Assembly (NCBI RefSeq): GCF_018129025.1
Contig: NZ_JAAEDI010000023.1
Location: 1-64,000 of the forward strand
Length of the DNA: 64,000 nt
Direction: 5' to 3'
Source: Neoroseomonas terrae
Lineage (GTDB): Bacteria; Pseudomonadota; Alphaproteobacteria; Acetobacterales; Acetobacteraceae
This document shows positions 17,505 to 27,394 of the stretch, in pieces; the first letter of the stretch is position 1, and every line of letters starts with the position of its first letter. Made by a program: the position numbers and the translations under genes. A model generated the notes under the pieces. The model made no database searches. It was not told the origin of the DNA and saw only the letters and a list, made by a program, of their open reading frames with translations.

Positions 17505-18534
17505 ATGGACCCGACTGCGAAGCGCCGCCTGGGACGGACGGCGCTTGAAGTGACCTCGCTCGGCTTCGGCGGCGCGCCGATCGGCGGCTTCCGCGCGACC
17601 ATCCCGGAGGCCGAGGCACAATCCCTGCTCGACGCGGCCTGGGGAGGCGGGGTGCGCTTCTTCGACACCTCGCCCTTCTACGGATACGGCCGCAGCGAGT
17701 TGCGCGTCGGTCACGCGCTGCGGCAGCGGCCGCGCGAGGAACGTCCTGTCCACCAAGATCGGCCGCGTCATGCGCCCGGCCCGCCCGGGCGAGGCACCGC
17801 CTGCCGACATGCGGCAGAACGGCCTGCCCGGTTTCGTGCCGCGCTTCGACTACACCTATGATGGTGTGATGCGCTCGCTGGAGCAGTCGTATCTGCGGCT
17901 CGGCCTCGACCGCATCGACATCGTGCTGATCCACGACATCGACTTCTGGACGATCGGCGACCGGGACGTGCTGGAGGATCGATTCCGGACCGTGATGGAT
18001 GGTGGCTATCGCGCGCTGCACGAGTTGCGCGCCGCGGGCGTGATCGGCGCCATCGGTTGCGGCCTGAACGAAGCGGACATGTGCCTGCGCTTCGCGCGCG
18101 CCGGCGACTTTGACTGCATGTTGCTGGCCGGCCGCTACACGCTGCTGGAACAGGGCGCGATGGCGGCGTTCATGCCCTATTGCGCCGAACGTGGCATGAG
18201 CGTGATCCTCGGCGGACCGTTCAACTCCGGGATCCTGGCCGGCGAGGTGAAAGACGGCGCGCCCTACGACTACGCCGCGGCACCAGCGGCCGTCGTGGAC
18301 AAGGCCCGCCGGATCGAGGCCGTGTGCCGACGGCACAGCGTACCCCTGCCCGCCGCCGCACTGCAGTTCGTGCTGGCGCATCCTGTCGTGTGCTCCGTGA
18401 TCCCGGGCGCCCTGGCGCGCCATGAGGTCGAGGCCAACATCGCCCATCTGCGCCGCCCGATCCCTGCGGCGCTGTGGGCGGATCTGAAGGCCGAAGGCTT
18501 GCTCGACACCGCCGCCCCCGTACCGGCGGGGTGA
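17505..18534 (+). pseudogene. Aldo/keto reductase, frameshifted
   Basis: Two overlapping frames together make one aldo/keto reductase of the D-threo-aldose 1-dehydrogenase / pyridoxal dehydrogenase type. Frame 1 (from ATG 17505) gives RLGRTALEVTSLGFGGAPIG and FDTSPFYGYGRSE; near 17742 the family sequence continues one frame over with VLSTKIGRVMRPARPG, then DIVLIHDID and VIPGALARHEVEANI. The tetrad Asp, Tyr, Lys, His is complete only when the frames are joined. One extra G, or two missing bases, around GAGGAACGTCCTG would explain it. Either a recent pseudogene or a base-calling error; all other domains are intact. Confidence 0.8.
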
Positions 18535-18603
18535 ACCGGTGCCCCCTTGCGCCCATGGCCGCGCGGCGCCAACGCTGTATGGGACAGCGAAGGGACGGGA
18601 CGG

Positions 18604-19587
18604 ATGACGCAGACGATGCGCGCAGCGGTGGTGACGGCCGAGGGCGTAAAGGTCCAACCGGTGGCGATCCCGGCGCCAGGGCCCGAGGAAGTGCTGGTCC
18701 GCGTCCGCGCCGCCACGCTGAATCGCGCCGATCTTGGCGTCGCGGCTGGCGGATCGCATGGCTCGATGGGCGGGGCGGGAACGATCCTCGGCCTCGACTT
18801 CGCCGGCGAGGTCGCAGCCATCGGCAGTGGCGTGACGGGCGTGGCGGTCGGTGACCGCGTCACCTGCTCCGGCGCGGGCGGCTATGCCGAATACGCCATC
18901 GCGGATGCGGAGCGCGTCCAGAAGGTGCCCGACCGCAACCTGTCGTGGGAGGAAGCGGCAACGCTGCCGGTCGCGCTCGCGACGATGCACGATGCGATCG
19001 TCTCGAACGGCCGCGTCGCGAAGGGCGAGAGCGTGATGATCCTTGGCGCCTCCTCAGGCGTCGGCATCATGGGCATGCAGATCGCGAAGTTCATGGGCGC
19101 GTCGCTGGTCATCGGCACCTCCACCGATGCTACGCGCCGCGCCAAGCTCAAGGAGTTCGGCGCGGATGTCGCGGTGAACACGCGCGACGCCGATTGGGCG
19201 GACCAGGTGCTGAAAGCGACCGACGGCCGCGGCGTGAACCTCGTAATCGACCAGATCAGCGCGGCGACGATCAATGCCGCGATGCGCTGCACGGCGATCC
19301 TCGGGCGCATCGTCAATGTCGGCCGGCTCGGCGGTGGCAAGGGCGAGTTCGACTTCGACACGCATGCGACGCGGCGCATTTCGTATATCGGCGTCACGCA
19401 CCGCACACGCTCGCCCGCAGAGATCCGGGCGGAATACGCCGCCATGCGCCGCGACCTCTGGCCTGCTGTCGAACAGGGCCGCTTCTCCATCCCGATCGAC
19501 AAGATCTTTCCGCTGGATGCGGTGGTCGAGGCGCTGGCCCACATGAAGGCCAACCGCCACTTCGGCAAGATCGTGCTGTCCGTGTAG
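18604..19587 (+). CDS. Zinc-independent quinone oxidoreductase / MDR alcohol dehydrogenase
   Basis: 327 residues of the medium-chain dehydrogenase superfamily, quinone oxidoreductase branch: GroES-like domain (LVRVRAATLNRADLGVA, LGLDFAGEVAAIGSGV), then an NADPH-binding domain with ILGASSGVGIMGMQIAKFMGA. The Cys/His zinc ligands of classical alcohol dehydrogenases are absent. ATG at 18604 begins MTQTMRAAVVT; the frame upstream is not family-like. It is 13 bp before the D-aminoacylase-like gene and 69 bp after the broken reductase, so the three genes probably form one catabolic transcript. Confidence 0.9.
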   Translation: MTQTMRAAVVTAEGVKVQPVAIPAPGPEEVLVRVRAATLNRADLGVAAGGSHGSMGGAGTILGLDFAGEVAAIGSGVTGVAVGDRVTCSGAGGYAEYAIADAERVQKVPDRNLSWEEAATLPVALATMHDAIVSNGRVAKGESVMILGASSGVGIMGMQIAKFMGASLVIGTSTDATRRAKLKEFGADVAVNTRDADWADQVLKATDGRGVNLVIDQISAATINAAMRCTAILGRIVNVGRLGGGKGEFDFDTHATRRISYIGVTHRTRSPAEIRAEYAAMRRDLWPAVEQGRFSIPIDKIFPLDAVVEALAHMKANRHFGKIVLSV

Positions 19588-19600
19588 CGGGAGATGCGCC

Positions 19601-21307
19601 ATGCATGATTTCGTCATCCGCGGTGGCACGGTGGTCGACGGCACGGGCGCCGCGCCGTTCGAAGCGGATATCGCCATCGATGCCGGTCGCATCACAGCCG
19701 TGGGCCGCGTGACGGCACCTGGGCGTGACGAGATCGCCGCCAAGGGCCTGCTCGTCACGCCGGGCTTCGTGGACATCCACACCCATTACGACGCGCAGGC
19801 GAGCTGGTCGGACCGGCTGATCTCCTCCTCCATCAACGGCGTCACCACCGCGCTGATCGGCAATTGCGGTGTCGGCTTCGCGCCGTGCCGGCCCGAGCGG
19901 CGCGAGATGCTGGTGAAGCTGATGGAGGGCGTGGAGGACCTGCCCGAAGTCGTGCTGACCGAGGGCCTGCCCTGGTCGTGGGAATCCTTCCCCGACTACA
20001 TGAACTTCCTCGGCGGCCGACGCTACGACACGGACATCGCCGCCATGGTGACGCATGCGCCCCTGCGCGTGCATGTGATGGGCGAACGCGCCGAGGCGCA
20101 TGCCGAGGCCACCCCCGAGGAATGTGCCGAGATGGCGCGGCTGGCGGCCGAGGGGCTCGCGGCGGGCGCGGTCGGCATCTCGACCTCCCGCGCGCTCGCC
20201 CATCGCACGCTGGATGGGCGGCACATCCCGACGCTGGGCGCGCCGGAAGCTGAGCTGGAAGCCCTGGCCGGCGCACTGCGCGACCATGGCGCGGGTTGGC
20301 TCCAGGTGATCTCCGACTTCGACGATCCGGCGGAGGAGGAATTCGCGCGGCTGCGCCGCGTCGCTGCCGTATCGGGGCGTCCCCTCACCTTTTCCCTCCT
20401 CCAACGCGAGTCCAAGCCGGGCTTCTGGCGCTGGCTGCTCGATCGCGTCGAGGATGCGAACGCCGATGGCGTGCGGATGTTCGGCCAGGTGATGGGCCGG
20501 CCGGTGGGGCTGATGTTCGGCTTCGAGCTGTCGCAGCATCCGTTCCTGACACGCCCGTCCTATCGAGAGGTCGCGCATCTGCCGCTGCCGGAACGCGTCG
20601 CCGCGCTCCGCGACCCGGCCCGCCGCGCCCGCATCCTGGCCGAGCCAACCGACGATGCCGGCCTGAAGGTGCGGCTGAACAACTGGGACAAGATCTTCCC
20701 GCTGGGCGACCCGCCGGACTACGAGCCGCCACCCGAGCGTTCCGTCGCCGCCATGGCCGCCGCGCGCGGCATGCCACCCGAAGCCTTGTGCTACGATCTG
20801 ATGCTGGAACGCGACGGCCAGGCCATCCTGAATCGCCCGCTGCTCAATTACGCGGATGGCGACCTCGCCGCGATCCGCGAGATGATGACGCATCCCCACA
20901 CGCTGATGGGCCTCGGTGATGGTGGGGCGCATGTCGGCTACATCTGCGATGCATCCAGCATGACGCACATGCTGTCCTACTGGGTGCGCGATCGCCGGCG
21001 TGGGCCGCGCCTGTCGATCGAACAGGCAGTGAAGCGCATCAGCCGAGACAATGCGGCGGCGATGGGTCTGACCGATCGTGGCGTCATCGTGCCAGGCCGC
21101 AAGGCGGACATCAACGTGATCGACTTCGATCGCCTGCAGCTGCACGCGCCGGTCATGCACTACGACCTGCCTGCCGGCGGCAAGCGACTGATTCAGAAGG
21201 CGGATGGCTACGTCGCGACCATGCTCTCGGGCGCCGTGACCTATGCCGATGGGCTGGCGACGGGCGCCCTGCCCGGCCGCCTGGTGCGCGGAGCCCGTGG
21301 CGCCTGA
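19601..21307 (+). CDS. N-acyl-D-amino-acid deacylase family amidohydrolase
   Basis: 568 residues of the metal-dependent amidohydrolase superfamily, D-aminoacylase group. N-terminal beta-sandwich ([14 protein letters not shown]), first metal motif [14 protein letters not shown], the [17 protein letters not shown] segment typical for D-aminoacylases, C-terminal metal site LGDGGAHVG, and the returning beta-sandwich with [15 protein letters not shown]. It removes acyl groups from N-acyl-D-amino acids or related amides. Its TGA overlaps the next ATG (TGATG). The substrate is inferred from family only. Confidence 0.9.
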   Translation: MHDFVIRGGTVVDGTGAAPFEADIAIDAGRITAVGRVTAPGRDEIAAKGLLVTPGFVDIHTHYDAQASWSDRLISSSINGVTTALIGNCGVGFAPCRPERREMLVKLMEGVEDLPEVVLTEGLPWSWESFPDYMNFLGGRRYDTDIAAMVTHAPLRVHVMGERAEAHAEATPEECAEMARLAAEGLAAGAVGISTSRALAHRTLDGRHIPTLGAPEAELEALAGALRDHGAGWLQVISDFDDPAEEEFARLRRVAAVSGRPLTFSLLQRESKPGFWRWLLDRVEDANADGVRMFGQVMGRPVGLMFGFELSQHPFLTRPSYREVAHLPLPERVAALRDPARRARILAEPTDDAGLKVRLNNWDKIFPLGDPPDYEPPPERSVAAMAAARGMPPEALCYDLMLERDGQAILNRPLLNYADGDLAAIREMMTHPHTLMGLGDGGAHVGYICDASSMTHMLSYWVRDRRRGPRLSIEQAVKRISRDNAAAMGLTDRGVIVPGRKADINVIDFDRLQLHAPVMHYDLPAGGKRLIQKADGYVATMLSGAVTYADGLATGALPGRLVRGARGA

Positions 21308-21849
21308 TGCCGACCGAGAAGGAGAAGATGCTCGCCGGCGCGCTCTACGACGCGAGCGCGCCTGAAATCCAGGCGGATATGGAAGCCGCGCATGCCTGGA
21401 TCGAGCGCTACAATGCCAGCCTGGCCGCGGACGAACGCCGCGCGCTGCTGCTGGAACGCTTCGCCGCCGTGGGCGACGGCGCCATCATCCGCCCGCCCTT
21501 CCATTGCGACTACGGCTTCAACATCAGCCTCGGCGCCGGCGTCTTCCTGAACTTCAACTGCGTGATCCTGGACGTCGTGGCCGTCACGATCGGCGACCGC
21601 ACGCAGATCGGGCCGGGCGTGCAGATCCTCGCCGCCGACCACCCGCGCGACCCGGCGCAGCGCGCGGCGGGGCTGGAATTCGGTCGGCCGGTGACCATCG
21701 GCAGCAATGTCTGGATCGGCGCGGGGGCGATCATCCTGCCCGGCGTGACGATCGGCGACGATGCGCTGATCGGGGCGGGCAGCGTCGTGACGCGCGATGT
21801 GCCGGCGGGGGCGACGGCGTTCGGGAATCCGGCGCGGGTGAAGAATTGA
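21307..21849 (+). CDS. Sugar O-acetyltransferase (maltose acetyltransferase-like)
   Basis: 180 residues of the NodL/LacA/Maa acetyltransferase family, acetyl-CoA dependent. N-terminal Mac domain ([20 protein letters not shown]), hexapeptide repeats ([35 protein letters not shown]), the catalytic His in AADHPRDP and the C-terminal [14 protein letters not shown]. The ATG shares a base with the upstream stop. The acceptor is unknown; these proteins are often broad or uncharacterised. Its stop codon abuts repeat copy C. Confidence 0.88.
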   Translation: MPTEKEKMLAGALYDASAPEIQADMEAAHAWIERYNASLAADERRALLLERFAAVGDGAIIRPPFHCDYGFNISLGAGVFLNFNCVILDVVAVTIGDRTQIGPGVQILAADHPRDPAQRAAGLEFGRPVTIGSNVWIGAGAIILPGVTIGDDALIGAGSVVTRDVPAGATAFGNPARVKN

Positions 21850-22035
21850 AGGGGCTCCGCCCCTCCAAACCACCCCGCCAGGATGCTGGGCATCCTGGAC
21901 CGCAATCTGTTGGTGTTGGGCAGTCGGGCATGCTGCTGCTTCGTCAGGCGCTCGGCGCATGGCGCCAGGTATTGGTTTCCAAAGGCCCTTCGGCCTTTGG
22001 CGGGGTGAGCCCGAGAGGGGCAGAGCCCCTCTCGG
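21850..22035 (+). repeat. Structured intergenic repeat, copy C (best formed)
   Basis: H1 (GGGGC-TCC-GCCCC), the strand CACCCCGCCA, H2 CCAGGATGC-TGG-GCATCCTGG (perfect 9 bp), box GGACCGCAATC with TGTTGGTG, a variable middle, GGCGCCAGGT, H3 CCAAAGGCC-CTTC-GGCCTTTGG, then TGGCGGGGTG, which is the exact complement of CACCCCGCCA and closes the fold, and a last 11-bp hairpin H4 (22011-22035). It lies between two convergent genes, so it could also act as a bidirectional terminator. Confidence 0.85.
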
Positions 22036-22044
22036 TTCCGCCCT

Positions 22045-22845
22045 TCACGCCCAGACCTGTTCCGGCGTCAGCGGCTTCGCGATCAGCCCCTGCTCCGCAC
22101 AGAACCGCCCCGCCAACGCGATCGCCGGCGCCAGCGCCTCCCGCGTCGTCAGGCTCTCGCCGAAGATATCGAGCAGACCGGCAACGATCGCCGGGTCCCG
22201 CGCCAGCTCCGACCTCGCGACAACCAGGTGGTTCACCGGCTTGAAGCCATAGCGCGCGTGGAAGTCCCGCCCTGCCGCGGCCGGGTCGGGGAATACCGTC
22301 CGCATCCCCTCCGGCACCTCGAAGCCGAAGATCGCCGCATCCAGCTCACCGCCGCGCACCATCGTCGCGATGTCCCTGCCGGGGGCTGAGCGCGTCACGA
22401 AGGACGGGTCGCGGAAGGTCGGGACATGCGCGTCCTCGAAGGTCGTCCAGGCGATGGAATCCGGCTTCACGCCGTAGCTGTCCGCCAGCACACCGCGTAG
22501 CCACATCCCCGTCGTCTGGCTGTAGGCGCGCACGCCCACGCGCTTGCCCTTCAGATCGGCCGGACCGGTGATCGGGCTGTCCCTCGGGCAGACCAGCGCG
22601 CCTTCCTGATATCGTTCGGCCATCACCACCGGCAGCAGCGTGATGGGAATGCCGGCTTCCTTCGCCATCAGGAAGGTGGCGATCGCCATCTCGCAGACGT
22701 CGAAGCGCAATTCGCGCACCATCGGCGCGAAGGCCATGTTGATCGGCTTGATCGTCTTGCGATCAAGCCGCAGCGCGGCCGTCTCGGGCAGCGATGCCGT
22801 GTGCGGGTACTCGCCGATCGCGGCGGTCAGGACGCGCGGGCTCAT
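22045..22845 (-). CDS. 4,5-dihydroxyphthalate-decarboxylase-like / substrate-binding fold protein
   Basis: 266 residues, no signal peptide. It resembles the Pht5-type 4,5-dihydroxyphthalate decarboxylase family, which has a periplasmic-binding-protein fold: VRELRFDVCEMAIATFLMAK, then DLKGKRVGVRAYSQTTGMWL and GELDAAIFG. In the phthalate pathway such an enzyme yields protocatechuate. Third gene of an operon, its start overlapping the preceding stop (ATGA). Alternative: an ABC-type nitrate/taurine-like binding protein, but the missing signal peptide and transporter genes argue for the enzyme. Confidence 0.7.
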   Translation of the reverse strand: MSPRVLTAAIGEYPHTASLPETAALRLDRKTIKPINMAFAPMVRELRFDVCEMAIATFLMAKEAGIPITLLPVVMAERYQEGALVCPRDSPITGPADLKGKRVGVRAYSQTTGMWLRGVLADSYGVKPDSIAWTTFEDAHVPTFRDPSFVTRSAPGRDIATMVRGGELDAAIFGFEVPEGMRTVFPDPAAAGRDFHARYGFKPVNHLVVARSELARDPAIVAGLLDIFGESLTTREALAPAIALAGRFCAEQGLIAKPLTPEQVWA

Positions 22846-23678
22846 GCGCCGACCTCCTCGAAGAAGGCGTCGACCTTCGCGTTGAAGGCGGCCGCATGCT
22901 CGAAATGACCGGAATGCCCGGCCTTCGGCAGTGGCGATACCCGCGCCCCCGGGATCAGCGGCGCCATGCCGGCCGCGGCGAAGGGCGGGATGACCACATC
23001 CTCCTCCGACGGCACGAACATCACCGGCGTCTGCGCGGCGGCGAAGGATTCCGGCGGGCGGCTGCGCGCAGCGTGCAGCTTTGCGCGCACGGCCTCCCGG
23101 TCGAAGCCCTGGGACAGGCCGTTGATGTGGGTATAGACCTGGAACAACGCCGGCTGTTCCTCCGCCATGCGCGCACCGGTCGCGGGCAGGATGTTGCGCG
23201 AGAGAAGATCGGTGCGGGCTTCCGCGCTGGTCTTGCTCCAGGGCGCCAGTTGCGATCTTTGCGGTTCCTGCATCTGCCGCGGGTCCAGCGAGCCGGTCGT
23301 CGCCGCCAGCACCAGCGCCTTCACCCGGCCCGGCCGCAGCAGCGCATATTCCACGCCCGACCAGCCGCCCATCGACTGGCAGACCATGCGGATGTCGCCG
23401 AGCTTCAGCTCATCGACCAGCGCCGCGACGTCGCCGCCATACGCCGCCGGGTCCGGCCCGCCGGCCGGCGCCGTGGAGGGGAAGAAGCCGCGATGCGAGA
23501 AGGCGACGCAGGTATAGCGCGTCGCGAAATGCGCCACCTGCTGCCACCAGGAGAACAGGCAGCCGCCGAGCCCGTGCGCGAAGACGATCGCCGGGCCGGA
23601 CCCCGTCACCTCGTAGCGGATGCGCGCATCGGGCCGTTCGATCCAGCCGGCACGGCGCGGGGGTGCGGCGAAGCTCAT
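22842..23678 (-). CDS. Alpha/beta hydrolase
   Basis: 278 residues. Oxyanion region FAHGLGG, nucleophile elbow CQSMGGWS (Ser within Q-S-M-G, the first Gly of G-x-S-x-G replaced by Cys), acid in PSEEDVVIPP and the catalytic His in AGHSGHFEHA. ATG at 23678 overlaps the TGA of the GalB-like gene; the frame is open further upstream but that lies inside GalB. Probably a C-C or ester hydrolase of the aromatic pathway suggested by its neighbours; lactonase activity is also possible. Confidence 0.85.
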   Translation of the reverse strand: MSFAAPPRRAGWIERPDARIRYEVTGSGPAIVFAHGLGGCLFSWWQQVAHFATRYTCVAFSHRGFFPSTAPAGGPDPAAYGGDVAALVDELKLGDIRMVCQSMGGWSGVEYALLRPGRVKALVLAATTGSLDPRQMQEPQRSQLAPWSKTSAEARTDLLSRNILPATGARMAEEQPALFQVYTHINGLSQGFDREAVRAKLHAARSRPPESFAAAQTPVMFVPSEEDVVIPPFAAAGMAPLIPGARVSPLPKAGHSGHFEHAAAFNAKVDAFFEEVGA

Positions 23679-24391
23679 GCCAGCGTCTCCACCACATGCG
23701 GGAAGACGGACTGGAAGCCCTCGCCCCAGGTGATCTTCTTGTCGGAGTTGCGGGCCGCCTGGGCACCGCGCTGCTGGGCGACGCGGGTGTAGTATTCCCA
23801 GAGGTGCTCCTGCCCTTCCATGCACTCGATCGCCGCGCGCTTCTTCGCCCAGACGCTGCCGATGTCGAGCAGCATGTCCGGCTTCCAGTTGCACTGTTCC
23901 GGCTGGTGCGGTTCGAACAGGAAGACCGGCGGCGCGCCGAGCACCTTCTGCCCCGGATTATGGCCATGCGCCTGGGCGGTGATGCGGGCGTGCTGGGCGA
24001 AATCCGTCACCGCGGGGTGGTCGCGGTTGTAGATGTCCTCCTTGCTGTGGGTCAGCACGAAGTCCGGGTGGATGTCACGATACACATCGACCAGGCGGAA
24101 CAGCGAGTCGTTCGTCAGCGTGATCGGGTAGTCGCCGAGGTCCCAGAACTGGATGTCGTGCACGCCGAGCACCTCGGCCGCCTTCTTCGCCTCGACCTCA
24201 CGGCCGGCCTTCACGCGGTCCAGCGTCATCCCCGGCACGCGCCACAGCTTCGCCGATTCGCCGCGCTCGCCGTAGGACAGGCAGATGACCGTGACCTTCC
24301 ACCCCTTCTCGGCGTGCAGCGCGATCGCGCCACCGCAGCGCCAGACGAAGTCGGCCGAATGGGCGCTGACGACGAGGGCGGTCTTGGTCAT
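23675..24391 (-). CDS. galB: PIG-L-family hydrolase, 4-oxalomesaconate hydratase (GalB)-like
   Basis: 238 residues of the PIG-L/LmbE family. The usual AHPDD zinc motif is AHSAD here (residues 10-14), followed by FVWRCGGAIALHAEKGW, GERGESAKLWR, the second His segment HSKEDIYNRDHPAV and CMEGQEHLWEYYTRVA. This pattern is what I recall for GalB, the PIG-L-type 4-oxalomesaconate hydratase of gallate and protocatechuate 4,5-cleavage pathways. ATG at 24391 has GGAGG seven bases upstream. First gene of a three-gene operon with 4-bp overlaps. If not GalB, a deacetylase. Confidence 0.72.
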   Translation of the reverse strand: MTKTALVVSAHSADFVWRCGGAIALHAEKGWKVTVICLSYGERGESAKLWRVPGMTLDRVKAGREVEAKKAAEVLGVHDIQFWDLGDYPITLTNDSLFRLVDVYRDIHPDFVLTHSKEDIYNRDHPAVTDFAQHARITAQAHGHNPGQKVLGAPPVFLFEPHQPEQCNWKPDMLLDIGSVWAKKRAAIECMEGQEHLWEYYTRVAQQRGAQAARNSDKKITWGEGFQSVFPHVVETLA

Positions 24392-24479
24392 GGGCATTCC
24401 TCCACAAGGCGATCTGGCGGCGCGCAACGGCCGCGCCTAGGCTGGGCGGGGAGAAAACCACAGGAGAAGCCGCCCCGCC

Positions 24480-26102
24480 ATGGCCGACACCTTCGACTAT
24501 GTCATCGTGGGTGCCGGCGCCGCCGGCTCGATCCTCGCCGCGCGACTGACCGAGGATCCCGGCGTCACCGTCTGCGTGCTCGAGGCCGGGCCGCCCGACC
24601 GCAACCCGTGGATCCACATCCCCGCGGGCTTCATCAAGACGCTGGTCGACCCGTCGGTCACCTGGCAGTTCAAGACGGCGCCGACCGAGCGGACAGGCGG
24701 GCGGGCGATCGCGACGACGCAGGGGCGGACCCTCGGCGGATCGTCCTCCGTCAACGGCATGATCTACAATCGCGGCCAGCCGGGGGATCTGAATTCCTGG
24801 GCGCAGCGCGGCAATCGCGGCTGGGGCTATGACGACTGCCTGCCCTACTACATGCGGACCGAGCGCCGCATCGGCTTCGGCCGCGACGACCGGCGTGGCA
24901 AGATCGGCGGGCTGCCGGTCACGGACATGGACTGGATCCATCCGCTGTCCGAGGCCTTCCTGGAGGGCTGCGTCGGCGCCGGCCTGCCGCGCAACCCGGA
25001 CTACAACAGCGGGGACCAGGCGGGGGTCGGCTATTTCCAGCGCGGCATCCAGAAGGGATGGCGAGTGTCAGCCGCCCGCGCCTTCCTCAAGCCGGCCATG
25101 TCGCGGAAGGAACTCGAGGTCCGCACCAATGCCCGCGCCTGCGGCATCATCTTCGAGGGCAAGCGCGCCGTCGGCATCCGCTACCTGACGCAGCGCGGCG
25201 GCGTACCTGCGGAGGTCCGCGCGCGGCGGGAAGTCATCATCTCCGCCGGCACCGCGAACACCGCGCGCCTGCTGCAGGTGTCGGGCATCGGGCCGGCCTC
25301 CACGCTGGCGCGCATCAACGTGCCGGTCTTCCACGAATTGCCGGTCGGCGAGAATTTCCGCGACCACTACGCCTCCCGCATCGTGATGCGCGCGAAGGAC
25401 GGGGTGGAGACGCTGAACCAGCTCGCCAAGGGCTTCAAGCTGGCACAGCAGGTGGCGCGCTGGGCGATGGGCAAGCCCTCGATCCTCGCGACCGCGCCGT
25501 CCCACGTCCACATCTTCTGGAAGTCCTTCGAAGGGCTGGATGAACCGGACCTGCAAGGCGTCTTCACCCCCGGCTCCTACGCCGAGGGCAAGGTCTACGT
25601 GCTCGACGACTACCCTGGCTGCACGGCCGGCGCATGGCAGCATCGGCCGGAGAGCATCGGCTGGGTGCGCGCGAAGACAGCCGATGTCTTCGACGACCCC
25701 GAGATCCAGCCCAACTACCTCGCCGACGAGATGGATCGCCGCGTCCATCTGGGCGGCATCCGTTTGATTCGCCGCCTGCTCAACACGCCGAAGATGCAGG
25801 CGCTGCTGCAAGGCGAGGTGCTGCCGGGGGTGAACACCCGGAGCGACGACGAGCTGCTCGACTTCGCCTATCGCAACGGCTCAACCACCTACCACCTCAT
25901 CGGCACCTGCCGCATGGGGCCCGAGACGGACAGGACCGCCGTGGTCAACGACCGGCTCCAGGTGCATGGGCTGGAGGCGCTGCGGGTGATCGACGCCTCG
26001 ATCATGCCGTCCATGACCTCCTCCAACACCTACGCGACGACGATGATGATCGCGGAGCGCGGTTCGGACTTCGTCCGGGGCCGGCCGCCACTGGCGGCCT
26101 GA
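24480..26102 (+). CDS. GMC-family FAD oxidoreductase (choline dehydrogenase-like)
   Basis: 540 residues. FAD motif DYVIVGAGAAGSILAARL at the N-terminus, GMC signature 1 near GRTLGGSSSVNGMIYNRG, signature 2 near ISAGTANTARLLQVSGIGP, and a C-terminal HLIGTCRMG ... NTYATTMMIAERG with the active-site His and Asn. Probably oxidises an alcohol to an aldehyde and passes electrons to quinone or cytochrome. It is divergent from the GalB operon with 88 bp between starts, so coordinated control in the aromatic/alcohol catabolic cluster is possible. Confidence 0.92.
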   Translation: MADTFDYVIVGAGAAGSILAARLTEDPGVTVCVLEAGPPDRNPWIHIPAGFIKTLVDPSVTWQFKTAPTERTGGRAIATTQGRTLGGSSSVNGMIYNRGQPGDLNSWAQRGNRGWGYDDCLPYYMRTERRIGFGRDDRRGKIGGLPVTDMDWIHPLSEAFLEGCVGAGLPRNPDYNSGDQAGVGYFQRGIQKGWRVSAARAFLKPAMSRKELEVRTNARACGIIFEGKRAVGIRYLTQRGGVPAEVRARREVIISAGTANTARLLQVSGIGPASTLARINVPVFHELPVGENFRDHYASRIVMRAKDGVETLNQLAKGFKLAQQVARWAMGKPSILATAPSHVHIFWKSFEGLDEPDLQGVFTPGSYAEGKVYVLDDYPGCTAGAWQHRPESIGWVRAKTADVFDDPEIQPNYLADEMDRRVHLGGIRLIRRLLNTPKMQALLQGEVLPGVNTRSDDELLDFAYRNGSTTYHLIGTCRMGPETDRTAVVNDRLQVHGLEALRVIDASIMPSMTSSNTYATTMMIAERGSDFVRGRPPLAA

Positions 26103-26182
26103 GGGCCGATCGTCCCTGCGCTGCCGTTCCTCGGCCAAGCCGCCTGGCACCCCTAACGCCGCGAGGCGGGCACCGCGTCAAT

Positions 26183-27394
26183 TCAGGCCGCGCGGCGCAG
26201 GCTGAAGCGCGCCCAGACGTCCTGCAGCGCGCCCACCAGCCGGTCCATGTCGCCGTCGCTGTGCACCGGCGACGGCGTAATGCGCAGCCGCTCCGTGCCG
26301 CGCGGCACCGTCGGGTAGTTGATCGGCTGGACGTAGATGCCGTGCTCATCCAGCAGGGCATCGCTGATGGTCCGGCACAGCACGGGATCGCAGACCATCA
26401 CCGGAACGATATGGCTCGGGTTCGGCAGGTGCGGCACGCCCGCTGCGTCCAGCCGTCGGCGCAGGGTCGCCGCGCGTTCATGCAGGCGGTCGCGTTCGGC
26501 GCTGCTGCCACGAAGATGCTCGATCGCGGCGCGCGCCCCGGCCGCGATCGCCGGCGGCAGTGCCGTCGAGAAGATGAAGCCCGAGGCGTAGGAACGCACG
26601 AAGTCGACCATCGCGGCGGACCCCGCGATATACCCACCGATGACGCCGAAGGCCTTGGCGAGCGTGCCCTCGATCACCGTCAGGCGATGCGCCACGCCGT
26701 CGCGCTCCGTCACGCCGCCGCCGGTCGGGCCGTAGAGGCCGACGCCATGGACCTCGTCGCAATAGGTCATGGCGCCGAACCCATCCGCCACGTCGCAGAT
26801 GTCGGCGATAGGCGCGATGTCGCCATCCATGGAGTAGACGCTCTCGAACGCCACCAGCTTCGGCGCGGCGGGATCGAGTGACGCCAGCACGCGACGCAGA
26901 TCAGCGACGTCGTTGTGGCGGAACAGGCGCCGCTCCGCGCGCGAATGCCGCATGCCTTCGATCATCGAGGCATGGTTCATCTCGTCCGAGACGATGATGC
27001 AGCCGGGAATGCGCGAAGCTAGCGTGGACAGCGTCGCCCAGTTCGACATGTAGCCCGAATTGAACAGCAGCGCGGCCTCGGTCCCGTGCAGGCCGGCAAG
27101 CGCGTGTTCCAGCAACACATGCTCGTGATTGGTGCCCGAGATATTGCGCGTGCCCCCTGCCCCGGCGCCGTGGCGGTCGAGCGCCGCATGCATCGCCGCA
27201 AGCACCTTCGGATGCTGCCCCATGCCGAGATAGTCGTTGGAGCACCACACCGTCACTTCCCGCGCCATGCCGGCGTCATGGCGAATGGCGCGCGGATACT
27301 GCCCCGCGCAGCGCTCGATGTCGGCAAAGACGCGATAGCGCCCTTCGCGGCGCAGGGTATCGAGTTCGGAACGGAAATAGGCCTCGTAGTCCAT
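26183..27394 (-). CDS. hemA: 5-aminolevulinate synthase
   Basis: 403 residues. PLP-dependent condensation of glycine and succinyl-CoA to 5-aminolevulinate, first step of heme and cobalamin synthesis in alphaproteobacteria. Features: glycine-rich [15 protein letters not shown] Asp213 and His216 in YCDEVHGVG, and the Schiff-base Lys247 in [14 protein letters not shown] (most ALAS have GKAYG or GKAFG, so Ala before the Lys is slightly unusual). ATG at 27394 has GGGAGG nine bases upstream. The Ala variant leaves open a closely related alpha-oxoamine synthase, but overall similarity favours HemA. Confidence 0.92.
   Translation of the reverse strand: MDYEAYFRSELDTLRREGRYRVFADIERCAGQYPRAIRHDAGMAREVTVWCSNDYLGMGQHPKVLAAMHAALDRHGAGAGGTRNISGTNHEHVLLEHALAGLHGTEAALLFNSGYMSNWATLSTLASRIPGCIIVSDEMNHASMIEGMRHSRAERRLFRHNDVADLRRVLASLDPAAPKLVAFESVYSMDGDIAPIADICDVADGFGAMTYCDEVHGVGLYGPTGGGVTERDGVAHRLTVIEGTLAKAFGVIGGYIAGSAAMVDFVRSYASGFIFSTALPPAIAAGARAAIEHLRGSSAERDRLHERAATLRRRLDAAGVPHLPNPSHIVPVMVCDPVLCRTISDALLDEHGIYVQPINYPTVPRGTERLRITPSPVHSDGDMDRLVGALQDVWARFSLRRAA

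Noticed and set aside
19394-21160. 588-codon minus-strand open frame
   Set aside because: Antisense to the D-aminoacylase-like gene whose metal motifs are intact.
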